Of a stretch of 64,000 nucleotides of DNA, positions 43,888 through 52,430 are shown in pieces. Under the pieces are notes generated by a model. It was given only the letters and a program-made list of their open reading frames with translations, did not search any database and was not told where the DNA came from. The first letter of the stretch is position 1. Every line of letters starts with the position of its first letter. Source of the stretch: Pseudomonas sp. WJP1. Lineage in GTDB: Bacteria; Pseudomonadota; Gammaproteobacteria; Pseudomonadales; Pseudomonadaceae. Position numbers and translations under genes: made by a program. The stretch spans positions 3,150,501-3,214,500 of the forward strand of contig NZ_CP110128.1 of NCBI RefSeq assembly GCF_028471945.1. Reading direction: 5' to 3'.

Positions 43888-45534
43888 TCACGGATGTGTG
43901 ACCAGTTCCTTTGGCTGGGTGAGGCTCCTTGTGTCGGGATCAAGAATGAGTTGTGCGGCCTTCTCGGCGATCATCAGCGTAGGCGAACAGGTGTTGCCCG
44001 AGGTGATGCGCGGCATGATCGAGGCGTCGGCGATGCGCAGGCCGGGGATGCCATGCACGCGCAGTTCGGCATCGACCACCGCGTCTGCGTCGTTACCCAT
44101 GCGGCAGGTACCGACCGGATGAAAGATGGTGGTGCCGATCCGTGCGGCGGCTTCGTGCAGCTGTTCTTCGCTTTGCAGGCTGTCGCCCGGCAGGTACTCG
44201 ACCGGTTTGAACGCCTTCAGGGCCGGCGCGGCCACGATGCGCCGGGTCAGGCGAATGGCATCGGCGGCCACCCGCAAATCTTCCGGGTGGCTCAGGTAAT
44301 TGGGTTGGATCAGCGGCGCTTGCTGTGGGTCGACCGAGCGGATCTCCACCTTGCCGCGGCTTTGCGGACGCAGATCGCAAACCGATGCGGTGAACGCCGG
44401 GAAGGCGTGCAACGGCTCACCAAAGCGCTCCAGCGACAGCGGCTGAACGTGGTACTCAAGGTTGGCCGAGGTTTGCTCCGGCCCTGAACGCGCAAAGGCC
44501 CCGAGCTGACTCGGCGCCATCGACAACGGACCGCTGCGGTCATACAGATAACGCAGGCCCATGCCCATCTTGCCCCACAGGCTGCCGGCGATCTGATTGA
44601 GGGTGCGGGCGTTTTCCAGCTTGTAGATCAGGCGCAGTTGCAGGTGATCCTGCAGGTTGCCGCCGACGCCGGCCAGTTCATGGACAACGCCGATGCCCAG
44701 GCGTTTGAGCAGAGGGCGAGGGCCGATCCCCGAACGCTGCAGAATGCTCGGTGAGCCAACGGAGCCGGCGCACAGGATGATTTCCTTGCGTGCCTTGAAG
44801 GTTTTGGCCTGACCCTGCCAACGGGCGCTGACCGCTGAGGCCCGGGCGTTTTCCAATAGCACGCGGTCGACCTCGACACCGGTCAGCACCGTCAGATTGT
44901 GACGATTGCGTACGGGCTTGAGAAACGCCTTGGCCGCATTCCAGCGGATGCCAGCCTTCTGGTTGACCTGGAAGTAGCCACAGCCTTCGTTGTCGCCCTG
45001 GTTGAAGTCATCGATGCTGGCAATGCCGCTCTGCTCGGCGGCGCTGCGGAAGGCATCGAGAATCGGCCACGACAGGCGCTGGCGTTCGACTCGCCATTGG
45101 CCGGTGGCACCATGAAACTCGGAGTCACCGGCAAAGTGGTTTTCGCTTTTCTTGAACAGCGGCAGCACGTCCTGCCAGCGCCAGCCCGGGTTGCCGTCGG
45201 CCGCCCAGCCATCGTAGTCGCCGGCCTGGCCGCGCATGTAGATCATGCCGTTGATCGAGGAGCAACCGCCCAGCACCTTGCCGCGCGGGTAACTCAGGGT
45301 GCGCCCCTGCAGGCCGGCTTGCGCTTCGGTCTTGAAGCACCAGTCGGTGCGGGGGTTGCCGATGCAGAACAGGTAACCCACGGGGATGTGAATCCACGCA
45401 TAGTTGTCGCGGCCGCCGGCTTCGAGCAGCAGCACGCGGTGCTGTGGGTTGGCCGACAGGCGATTGGCCAGCAAACAACCGGCCGGACCGGCACCGACCA
45501 CGATGTAGTCGTATTCATCAAGGGAAGCGTGCAT
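43888..45534 (-). CDS. GMC family FAD-dependent oxidoreductase (alcohol/choline dehydrogenase-like)
   Basis: 548 residues. The FAD site VVGAGPAGCLLANRL, GGCSSINGMIYMRGQAGDYD (GMC signature 1), LCAGSVGSPSILQRSGIGP (signature 2), and the active-site FHPVGTCRMG and SGNTCSPTLMIAEKAA segments are complete. This branch oxidises primary alcohols in membrane-linked respiration rather than glycine betaine synthesis, since no betaine aldehyde dehydrogenase gene is present. It diverges from a LysR gene and precedes the MHS transporter on the same strand. Confidence 0.92.
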   Translation of the reverse strand: MHASLDEYDYIVVGAGPAGCLLANRLSANPQHRVLLLEAGGRDNYAWIHIPVGYLFCIGNPRTDWCFKTEAQAGLQGRTLSYPRGKVLGGCSSINGMIYMRGQAGDYDGWAADGNPGWRWQDVLPLFKKSENHFAGDSEFHGATGQWRVERQRLSWPILDAFRSAAEQSGIASIDDFNQGDNEGCGYFQVNQKAGIRWNAAKAFLKPVRNRHNLTVLTGVEVDRVLLENARASAVSARWQGQAKTFKARKEIILCAGSVGSPSILQRSGIGPRPLLKRLGIGVVHELAGVGGNLQDHLQLRLIYKLENARTLNQIAGSLWGKMGMGLRYLYDRSGPLSMAPSQLGAFARSGPEQTSANLEYHVQPLSLERFGEPLHAFPAFTASVCDLRPQSRGKVEIRSVDPQQAPLIQPNYLSHPEDLRVAADAIRLTRRIVAAPALKAFKPVEYLPGDSLQSEEQLHEAAARIGTTIFHPVGTCRMGNDADAVVDAELRVHGIPGLRIADASIMPRITSGNTCSPTLMIAEKAAQLILDPDTRSLTQPKELVTHP

Positions 45535-45654
45535 CCCTGACCTCGCTTGTTGTTCTTGTTGGGCTTCATCCTAGTTGTTAGCTTTCGTTAAAAGAATGTT
45601 AGTTTTTACCCAGCTGCTGTTCGTTTTTAAACAACGCTGACCTAAGGATGGACG
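45535..45654. promoter_or_regulatory. Divergent control region, GMC gene / LysR gene
   Basis: 120 bases, AT-rich around 45578-45636, between divergent starts. It contains the repeated pattern TTTCGTTAAA and TTCGTTTTTAAA at about 45582 and 45620, possible LysR contacts. AAGGA precedes the LysR ATG. Confidence 0.45.
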
Positions 45655-46551
45655 ATGTTCGACTGGAATGACCTGCGGTTCTTTCTCGAGCTACAGCGTA
45701 GCGGGCGTTTGCTCACCGCCGCGCGCCGTTTGAACACCACCCATGCCACCGTGGCGCGGCACATCGAGGCCATTGAAAAGAGCCTGGGCACGGCACTGTT
45801 CGTGCAGCATGCCCAGGGATACGAGCTGACCCCGGCCGGCGAAGCCTTGCTCAAGCACGCCGAGGCGATGGAGAACGTTGCGCTGCTGGCACAGGAAGAA
45901 ATCACCCAATCCACGGCGCCGCTGGGCAAGATTCGGGTGGGGGTGACGGAAGGGTTGGGCATCATGTTCCTCGCCAGCCGCATGAACGGTCTGTTCGAGC
46001 GTTACCCGGGGCTGGAAGTGGAGCTGGTGGCGGTGCCGCGCTTCGTCAGCATTCTCAACCGCGAGGCGGAAATCAGCATCCACCTGGAACGCCCGGCCGC
46101 CGACATGCTGGTCACGCGCAAACTGACGGACTATCGCCTGGCGCTCTACGCCAGCCAGGACTACCTCGACCGTGCGCCGGCGCTGCGCAATCGTGACGAT
46201 CTGGGGCGACATGCCTGGATCGGCTACGTCGACGACCTGCTGTTCAGCCAGGAACTGATGTTCCTCAACAGCTTTTGCCGCAACCCGCGGGTGGTGTTTC
46301 ACAGCACCAGCGTCATCGCCCAGCAACAGGCTGCGCGCGCAGGCCTGGGCATTGCCGTGCTGCCGTGTTACATGGCCAGCGCCGATCCTGGGCTGGTGCC
46401 GTTATTCCCTCAGGAGAGCATCCAGCGCAGCTACTGGATCAGCACCCGCCGCGAGCTGCACAAATCGGTGCGGCTGCGGGTGATGTGGGATTACGTGGTG
46501 GAGTTGTGTGAGCGTGAGCAGGATTTGTTGCTGGGCGTGGAGGACCTGTAG
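45655..46551 (+). CDS. LysR-type transcriptional regulator
   Basis: 298 residues. WNDLRFFLELQRSGRLLTAA and NTTHATVARHIEAIEKSLGT form the HTH of the subgroup whose members often regulate a divergent dehydrogenase gene. The effector domain follows (GKIRVGVTEGLGIMFLASRM). Its divergent partner is the GMC oxidoreductase, with the MHS transporter next. The TAG stop at 46549-46551 is the first part of a REP (CTGTAGGAG), so the REP defines the end of the gene. Confidence 0.9.
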   Translation: MFDWNDLRFFLELQRSGRLLTAARRLNTTHATVARHIEAIEKSLGTALFVQHAQGYELTPAGEALLKHAEAMENVALLAQEEITQSTAPLGKIRVGVTEGLGIMFLASRMNGLFERYPGLEVELVAVPRFVSILNREAEISIHLERPAADMLVTRKLTDYRLALYASQDYLDRAPALRNRDDLGRHAWIGYVDDLLFSQELMFLNSFCRNPRVVFHSTSVIAQQQAARAGLGIAVLPCYMASADPGLVPLFPQESIQRSYWISTRRELHKSVRLRVMWDYVVELCEREQDLLLGVEDL

Positions 46552-46572
46552 GAGCCCGGCTTGCCGGCGAAG
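46547..46572 (+). repeat. Single REP copy overlapping the LysR stop codon
   Basis: CTGTAGGAGCCCGGCTTGCC then GGCGAAG, a single REP copy. Its TAG is the stop codon of the LysR gene. Confidence 0.8.
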
Positions 46573-46581
46573 GCGTCATCG

Positions 46582-47352
46582 CTGCCGATGATTGTCTTTC
46601 AGGTGTACATATCCATTCCTGCGGTAACGGCCACTTATGGTTTCGCCCTTACGGCGAGTCACTTGGAAGAGCCCCAAGTAACCAAGGGCTCTTGCCCCTG
46701 GCGTTCGGCCCCTCGCTGAGGCTCGGGATACCCTCGCTCCGGTCCTGCTCCGTGGGTCGCCGCGATGGGCCATCCATGGCCCAGCGCGGCTAAACCGGCA
46801 TCCTTGCCGGTTTACCCACTGCGCAGAACCTCCACTCGGCCTCTCGATGGGGCAAGAAAATCAAAAGCCAGATCAAGATCAAACGCAAAAGCGAGGCGGC
46901 CTGACAGCCGACCTGATCGGGAGCCGTACGCGTTCCCCTTGTAGGAGCCAGGCTTGCCGGCGAAGAACGATAACGCGGTACAACAGACACACCGCAGCGC
47001 CTGGTTCGCCGGCAAGCCTGGCTCCTACAGGGGATCGGGTGCACCCGCAAAGATCAGGTCGGCTTTAAGGCCGCCTCGCTTTTGCTTTGGATCTGGGTGC
47101 CCCGTTAACCACGATGGCCGAACGCAGGCATTGCGCAGTGGGTAAACCGGCAGGACGCCGGTTTAGCCGCGCTGGGCCAAGGATGGCCCATCGCGGCGAC
47201 CCACGGAGCAATGCCGGAGTGAGGGCATGCCGAGCCCTAGCGAGGCACCGAGTGGTGGGGCATGCCTTTTGCTTCCTTTTTGGCGTTTGAAAAAGGGAGT
47301 CGCTGTAAGAGCGAAACCATAAGTGGCCGTTACCGCAGCAATGGATATGTAC
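46582..47352. repeat. Large near-palindromic repeat, copy B (REP pair at centre)
   Basis: About 770 bases, the fuller of the two copies. The left arm (46582-46939) and right arm (47040-47352) are inverse to each other over most of their length, including the block with GTAAACCGGC...GCCGGTTTA, GCGCTGGGCCA, GGCCCATCGCGGCGACCCAC, and the outer GCGGTAACGGCCAC/GTGGCCGTTACCGC ends. A REP pair forms the centre. The outer 45 bases also occur alone at 13302-13346. No protein with a family match is encoded inside. The gap 46552-47438 holds nothing else. Confidence 0.85.
46940..47030. repeat. REP pair at the centre of copy B
   Basis: Inverted REP pair (GTAGGAGCCAGGCTTGCCGG and GCCGGCAAGCCTGGCTCCTA) of the CTTGCCGGCGAAG class with the CGCGGTACAACAGACACACC spacer shared with the RAYT-flanking REPs. 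Confidence 0.88.
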
Positions 47353-47438
47353 TCAGACAACCATCTCCCACAGGCTTTGACGCGGCTTGGATCAACGCTG
47401 GTAGAGGCATATGTCACCCATGTTTTCGGAGGTGTGTT

Positions 47439-48530
47439 TCAGGCGAGGATTTCAAACGCCGTACTGGCCAGCCGCTCCCCATTCACCAGCACATGCACCG
47501 CATGCCTGCCCGCGTAATGCCGGCGGGTGGTCAGTTCCTTGATGTGCTGGCCACGGGCGATGGACTCCGTGGCGTTGCCCGGCAGCGTCAGGGCCTTGAG
47601 CTTGAAGACCTTGGCCGAGGTGCTGCCATTGGCCTTGACGTAGTCGATGGCGTAATCGATCACCAGGCGCTGGCTGTCCTGTACCGTGGATTTGACCGCA
47701 AAGGACAGGGTGATTTTTTCCCCGAGCCCGATCACCGGCGGGTTGACCTGCACATCGATGATCTGCACCTCAGGCTTGCCACCCGCGCCAATGATCGCCA
47801 GGGCACGCAGGTTGCCCTGTTTGATCAGGCTGCGCAGGGCATGCCTGGCGATCCACGCGGTGTGTTTGTTGTCCAGCGACCAGCCCTCGATCAGGTCCAG
47901 CACCCAGTCGGGATGGTCCTTGGTGATGTCGTTGAGGTGGTTGGCCACCGACTTGCGCACGTACAGGCTGGTGTCGGCCTTGAGGTTGTCGAGGATGCCG
48001 GCGGCCAGTCGCGGGTCGGCCTGGACCTGCTCCAGGCGAAACGACCACGGCAGGCGCGGCCGGCAACCTTCGCTGGCGAGGCGTCGGACATGCTCGTTGG
48101 CGTCCAGCGACCAGTCATGCATCAGTTGCAGCGAGCGTTGCAGATCGCCACGCAGGAAATGGCGGATGGCGAATTCCGAAGAGCCGAACGCGGTGAAGTA
48201 CTTGAGTGCCTCCATCGACAGTTCGAACCGGTCCGCGCCATAGGTCGCCACGTAGTGCGGCAGGCACATGCTGACAAAGCCGCTGTTGAGACGAGGGGCG
48301 AGGGCGCGCAATACCGTAAGCGACGCTTCATAACCCGGCGGCAGCACCGCGTGCAGGCTTTCGCTGACGCGGGCCAGGCGCTGCATCACCGACAAGTCGG
48401 CCAGGCCATGGTTGGCCCGTTCCAGGAAGCCCTTGGCATCGAAGCCGGGATACACCGCCGTCATCTCGGCGGCGATGTGCTGCAGGCGTTCGGCGTTGAA
48501 AATTTCCTTGAGAGCGGTTTCGCCAGCCAT
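47439..48530 (-). CDS. alkC: DNA alkylation repair glycosylase, AlkC-like (HEAT-like plus Ig-like domain)
   Basis: 363 residues. The first about 260 residues are HEAT-like helical repeats (LFLRGDLQ-type helices such as FAIRHFLRGDLQRSLQLMHD, YVRKSVANHLNDITKDHPDW and TAWIARHALRSLIKQG), as in AlkC/AlkD base-excision enzymes that remove bulky N-alkyl bases without base flipping. The last about 110 residues (VQIIDVQVNPPVIGLGEKIT onward) look like an Ig-like beta domain, which is found in the AlkC group and not in AlkD. Removal of 3-methyl-adenine/cytosine is therefore the expected role. The frame opens at 48587, but the ATG at 48530 gives the usual N-terminus. Confidence 0.8.
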   Translation of the reverse strand: MAGETALKEIFNAERLQHIAAEMTAVYPGFDAKGFLERANHGLADLSVMQRLARVSESLHAVLPPGYEASLTVLRALAPRLNSGFVSMCLPHYVATYGADRFELSMEALKYFTAFGSSEFAIRHFLRGDLQRSLQLMHDWSLDANEHVRRLASEGCRPRLPWSFRLEQVQADPRLAAGILDNLKADTSLYVRKSVANHLNDITKDHPDWVLDLIEGWSLDNKHTAWIARHALRSLIKQGNLRALAIIGAGGKPEVQIIDVQVNPPVIGLGEKITLSFAVKSTVQDSQRLVIDYAIDYVKANGSTSAKVFKLKALTLPGNATESIARGQHIKELTTRRHYAGRHAVHVLVNGERLASTAFEILA

Positions 48531-48588
48531 GGTGGAGTCCGTGTGTGATAGGGGGCGGGTTGCCGGCCAAGAGGCCGGCAAATTCATC

Positions 48589-50397
48589 TCAACTGTTTTT
48601 CGCTTGTTCTTCCAGCTGGTCCGACTCGAACAACCGTGCCAGTTCCGCCCGCGCTTCCTGCGCCGTCTGCTTGACCTTCACCGCGTCGTCGTAAATCGCG
48701 TGCTGCGCTTCGAGCACCTGTTCGTCGTGATGCTTGAAACGCTTGATCCGTGCATCGGCCTGCTCGTGGGTCAGTCCCAGGCCGATCAAGGTCTGCCGGC
48801 TCATTTCCAGGCTGGAATAAAAGGTTTCGCGCACCGCGTGGGCACCCAGGTCCACCAGGCGATGCACATGCTGGCGGTTGCGTGCGCGGGCAATGATCTT
48901 GATGTGCGGATAGAGCTTGTGCACCAATTCTGCGGTCTTGATGTTGGTGTCCGGGTCGTCGGTGGCGATGATGAAGAATTCCGCGTCTGCGACCTTGGCC
49001 GCGCTGAGGATTTCCGGACGCATCGGGTCGCCGTAGTACACAGGTACGCCGCCGAAGCTGCGCGACAGTTCGATGGTTTCCACCGAGGTATCGAGGGCCA
49101 CGAACTTGATGTTCTGTGCCCGCAGGATACGCGCGACGATCTGCCCCATGCGGCCCATGCCGGCGATCACCACGCGGGGTTCATCGGCGTCGATGGCGCG
49201 AAATTGCTCCGGCACCTCCACCGGCTGCACCTTCGGGCTGACCAGGCGGGCGCACAACAGCATCAACAGCGGCGTCAACGCCATCGACAGGGTGATCGCC
49301 AGCACCAGCAAGTCGTACAGGCGCGGATCGAACAGGCCATGATCACGGCCGATCTTGAACACCACGAAGGCAAACTCACCGCCGGCCGCCAGCACGATGC
49401 CCAGGCGAATGGCGCTGATCTTGTTCAAGCCACCGGCCAGTCGGCCGACGACAAACAGCAGCGGCAACTTGACGGCGATCAGCAGCACGGTCAGCCCCAG
49501 CACCACGATGGGCTCGCGCAGCAGCAGGCCCAGGTTGGCGCCCATGCCGACACTCATGAAAAACAGCCCCAGCAGCAGGCCCTTGAAGGGTTCGATCTGT
49601 GCTTCCAGTTCGTGCCGGTATTCGGAGTCCGCCAGCAGCAGGCCGGCAAGGAATGCACCGAGGGCCATGGAAATACCGGCCAGGTCCATCAGCCAGGCGG
49701 TGCCCATCACCACCAGCAGCGCGGTCGCGGTGGACACTTCCGGCAAGCCGGTCTTGGCGACCACGCGGAACACCGGGCGCAGCAGATAGCGCCCGCCGAC
49801 CACCACGATGGCGATGCTGATCAGCACGCGCAGGCCCTGGTTGACGTCGTCGGCGGCGCTGAGGTTTTCACTGCTGCCAGCCAGCAGCGGCACCATGGCG
49901 ATCAGCGGAATCGCGGCGATGTCCTGGAACAGTAGGATCGCGAACGCCAAACGACCGTGGGGGCTGGTCAGTTCCTTGCGTTCGGCCAGGCTCTGCAGGC
50001 CGAACGCGGTGGACGACAGGGCCAGTCCCAGGCCTAGCACGATCGAGGTGTTCAGGGGTTGGCCGAAGACATACAGCGCGAGCACGCCCAGCAGCGCACC
50101 GGTCAGCAGTACTTGCGCCAGGCCGACGCCGAACACCGCCTTGCGCATCACCCACAACCGTCGTGGCGACAATTCCAGGCCGATGATGAACAGCAGCAAC
50201 ACCACGCCGAGTTCCGAGATGTGCGCGACACTTTCCGTATTGCCGATCAGGCCCAGGCCCGAGGGGCCGATGATCACCCCGGCAAACAGATAACCCAGCA
50301 CCGCGCCCAATTGCAGGCGCTTGGCCAGGGGAACGGTGAGCACGGCCGCGAGCAGAAATACGACTGCGGCTTGTAACAGACTGCCTTCATGGGGCAT
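48589..50397 (-). CDS. Kef-type K+/H+ antiporter (CPA2 with TrkA-N domain)
   Basis: 602 residues. The N-terminal 390 residues are a CPA2 monovalent cation:proton antiporter (PLAKRLQLGAVLGYLFAGVI, LLLFIIGLELSPRRLW, GLGLALSSTAFGLQ, LLFQDIAAIPLIAMVPLL). The C-terminus has a RCK/TrkA-N nucleotide domain with GMGRMGQIVARIL near residue 400, and a charged tail. The set matches KefB/KefC, potassium efflux systems gated by glutathione and its adducts with electrophiles. No separate KefF/KefG ancillary gene is adjacent. The start at 50397 has GGAG upstream; the open frame to 50475 has no family match. Confidence 0.9.
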   Translation of the reverse strand: MPHEGSLLQAAVVFLLAAVLTVPLAKRLQLGAVLGYLFAGVIIGPSGLGLIGNTESVAHISELGVVLLLFIIGLELSPRRLWVMRKAVFGVGLAQVLLTGALLGVLALYVFGQPLNTSIVLGLGLALSSTAFGLQSLAERKELTSPHGRLAFAILLFQDIAAIPLIAMVPLLAGSSENLSAADDVNQGLRVLISIAIVVVGGRYLLRPVFRVVAKTGLPEVSTATALLVVMGTAWLMDLAGISMALGAFLAGLLLADSEYRHELEAQIEPFKGLLLGLFFMSVGMGANLGLLLREPIVVLGLTVLLIAVKLPLLFVVGRLAGGLNKISAIRLGIVLAAGGEFAFVVFKIGRDHGLFDPRLYDLLVLAITLSMALTPLLMLLCARLVSPKVQPVEVPEQFRAIDADEPRVVIAGMGRMGQIVARILRAQNIKFVALDTSVETIELSRSFGGVPVYYGDPMRPEILSAAKVADAEFFIIATDDPDTNIKTAELVHKLYPHIKIIARARNRQHVHRLVDLGAHAVRETFYSSLEMSRQTLIGLGLTHEQADARIKRFKHHDEQVLEAQHAIYDDAVKVKQTAQEARAELARLFESDQLEEQAKNS

Positions 50398-50502
50398 GAG
50401 AAAAACTCCATCAACTCGGTAAAGCGGGTCGACAAGGATAAAGGCAGGTTTGGGTTCAAGGCTATCGCGCGACACTGCTATCGAACGGGCAATGCCGCGC
50501 CA

Positions 50503-50826
50503 CTACAACAATTGGCCCACGTCCCAGAGTCGCACAAGCTCAGCGGGGGCCTGGTTTTCCGGCACTTTCAAGACCATCTGGTCGTCCTGCTCGCCTTCGC
50601 GGTAGCGCAACTCGATCTGGTAAAAGCGCTGATCGCCGCTACCTGTGGTCGGGCTGGCCAGCGGCAGGCAACCTTCGAGCAGTACACAGATGCGCGAGCG
50701 CTGCTCGATATCGCATTGGGCAAATGCAATCTCCCGGGGGCGCGTCAGGGCCTGGATTGCGGCGAAGCCGCCCTGGCGAGAAAGGCGCACAACCGCCCGG
50801 TCGTCCAGGTTTGGCAGGGTTTTCAT
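50503..50826 (-). CDS. Emfourin-like protealysin inhibitor
   Basis: 107 residues. RLSRQGGFAAIQALTRPREI at the N-terminus and RFYQIELRYREGEQDDQMVL near the C-terminus resemble emfourin (M4in), a cytoplasmic inhibitor encoded with protealysin-like M4 peptidases. The 4-base ATGA overlap with the peptidase gene supports the assignment strongly: the inhibitor and its target are translationally coupled. The family link is from length, context and limited motifs, so confidence is moderate. Confidence 0.75.
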   Translation of the reverse strand: MKTLPNLDDRAVVRLSRQGGFAAIQALTRPREIAFAQCDIEQRSRICVLLEGCLPLASPTTGSGDQRFYQIELRYREGEQDDQMVLKVPENQAPAELVRLWDVGQLL

Positions 50827-51878
50827 GGTGCCTCCCGCGTCGCATCGACGCCCACTTGCGACCAGCCACGCTGCACCGCCTGGGCTTCATGGGCGGTGAA
50901 GCGCCGGCGTGCATGCTCAACGGTCAGTTTGGCAAAGGTACTGAAGGAGGTCTCGTGGCCCAGGCGCTTGTCACACAGTGCGTCGTACCAGATGCGCCCG
51001 GCGTGTTCCCAGGCGAATCCGCCCAGGGCCTTGGCTGCCAGGAAAAACGCTCGATTGGGAATGCCTGAATTGATGTGCACGCCGCCATTGTCCTCCTGGG
51101 TGATCACGAATTTGCGCATGTGATCCGGTTGCGGGTCCTTGCCCAGCAGCGGGTCGTCATAGGCGGTGCCCGGGTGGGCCATCGAACGCAAGCCGATGCC
51201 CTTGATGCGCGGCGTCAGCAAATCCGCGCCGATCAGCCAGTCCGCCTGGTCGGCGGTGTGCCCCAGCAGATATTGCTTGGTCAGGACGCCAAACACATCC
51301 GACAGCGATTCATTCAGCGCCCCGGACTGGTCGGCATACACCAGGCCCGCTTCGCTCTCGACCACGCCGTGGGTCAGTTCGTGGGCGACCACGTCCAGCG
51401 AGCGGGTGAAGCGCTCGAAGATTTCCCCGTCGCCGTCACCGAAGACCATCTGCGAGCCGTTCCAGAAGGCGTTTTCGTAGTCCTGGCCATAATGCACGCT
51501 GCCGATCAGGGAGAAACCCTTATCGTCGATGGAATCGCGACCCAGCACCTTCCAGAAGAAATCGTAGCTGGCCCCCAGCGCGTCGTAGGCTTCATCGACC
51601 GCCGGATCGCCGCTCGCAGCCTGTCCTTCAAGGCGCACCGGCATGCCGGGCAGGAGCATCTTGCCCTGGGCATCGTGCACGCTGCGCTGCACCTGGCCGG
51701 GTTTGCCGGGCACCGGCAGGATCGCGGCAGCCGCAGGGCGCACCGGTGGGCCGGGTGGGTGCCACAGGGTGCGCACGTGGGCCAGCGTGGTCATGGCGCT
51801 GGAGCGCTGGCGTTCAGATCCGTGCGCGACGATGCGGTGCAGAATGTAGGGTGGAATGAAACTGCGCAGGCCGGTCAT
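50823..51878 (-). CDS. M4 family metallopeptidase, protealysin-like
   Basis: 351 residues, short for the thermolysin family because there is no long FTP-type propeptide. The N-terminus carries the protealysin-type short propeptide with IPPYILHRIVAHG. HELTHGVVESE has the zinc-binding His-Glu-x-x-His, NESLSDVFGVL supplies the third zinc Glu, and GVHINSGIPNRAF matches the substrate/active-site His segment. There is no signal peptide; protealysins are mostly cytoplasmic or released by other means. Followed by an emfourin-like inhibitor. Protealysin-like proteins have been linked to bacterial interactions with host cells. Confidence 0.92.
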   Translation of the reverse strand: MTGLRSFIPPYILHRIVAHGSERQRSSAMTTLAHVRTLWHPPGPPVRPAAAAILPVPGKPGQVQRSVHDAQGKMLLPGMPVRLEGQAASGDPAVDEAYDALGASYDFFWKVLGRDSIDDKGFSLIGSVHYGQDYENAFWNGSQMVFGDGDGEIFERFTRSLDVVAHELTHGVVESEAGLVYADQSGALNESLSDVFGVLTKQYLLGHTADQADWLIGADLLTPRIKGIGLRSMAHPGTAYDDPLLGKDPQPDHMRKFVITQEDNGGVHINSGIPNRAFFLAAKALGGFAWEHAGRIWYDALCDKRLGHETSFSTFAKLTVEHARRRFTAHEAQAVQRGWSQVGVDATREAP

Positions 51879-52025
51879 CAGAGGATCCCTTTCTGAACGC
51901 GAAGTCGATACTTATGTGAACGACGCAGGGGCGTTCGGTTCCGCGGGTTGCCATTGGCAGCGGTTTCTGCGAAAACCTGCATCCGCGCCCGCAAGTCCCG
52001 GGCACCGTAGATGTGAGTTAAGAAC

Positions 52026-52364
52026 ATGAACGACGAACTGCAAATCATTGATCTTGAACCGGGTGACGGCAAAGCCGCCGTCAAGGGCGCGCTGATCACC
52101 ACCCAATACCGCGGCTGGCTGGAGGACGGTAGCGAATTCGACTCTTCCTACAGTCGCGGCAAACCGTTCCAGTGCGTGATCGGCACCGGGCGGGTGATCA
52201 AGGGCTGGGACCAGGGCCTGATGGGCATGCGGGTCGGTGGCAAGCGCAAATTGCTGGTCCCGGCGCACCTGGCCTATGGCGAGCGCACGATGGGCAAGAT
52301 CCCGCCGAATTCGAACCTGATGTTCGAGATCGAGTTGCTGGAAGTGCTGACGCGGGACGATTGA
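52026..52364 (+). CDS. FKBP-type peptidyl-prolyl cis-trans isomerase
   Basis: 112 residues, one FKBP domain without a signal peptide, so cytoplasmic. The pocket residues are in EDGSEFDSSYSRGKPF, VIKGWDQGLMGMRVGGKRKL and HLAYGERTMGKIPPNSNLMF, which keep the aromatic residues of the active site. It lies between the protealysin gene and the ilvE region and stands alone. A strong terminator hairpin follows. Confidence 0.93.
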   Translation: MNDELQIIDLEPGDGKAAVKGALITTQYRGWLEDGSEFDSSYSRGKPFQCVIGTGRVIKGWDQGLMGMRVGGKRKLLVPAHLAYGERTMGKIPPNSNLMFEIELLEVLTRDD

Positions 52365-52374
52365 TGGGGCAAAA

Positions 52375-52410
52375 AAAATCGCCGCCCTCGAACACGAGGG
52401 CGGCGATTTT
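52375..52410. terminator. Bidirectional intrinsic terminator
   Basis: Perfect 16-bp inverted repeat (AAAATCGCCGCCCTCG / CGAGGGCGGCGATTTT) with a 4-base AACA loop. It has A/T runs on both sides and lies between the convergent FKBP and ilvE genes, so it can end transcription in both directions. Confidence 0.9.
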
Positions 52411-52430
52411 CATTGCAGGGGAGCGTCAGG

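Noticed and set aside
41315..47352. Classification of the repeat-flanked region as a composite transposon
   Set aside because: No transposase is in the repeats and no target duplication is visible, so only a pair of repeats is reported.
48561..48580. TGCCGGCC...GGCCGGCA hairpin as terminator of the Kef-type gene
   Set aside because: The stem is good, but no T-run follows on the minus strand and it lies only about 30 bases from the next gene start; left as unproven.
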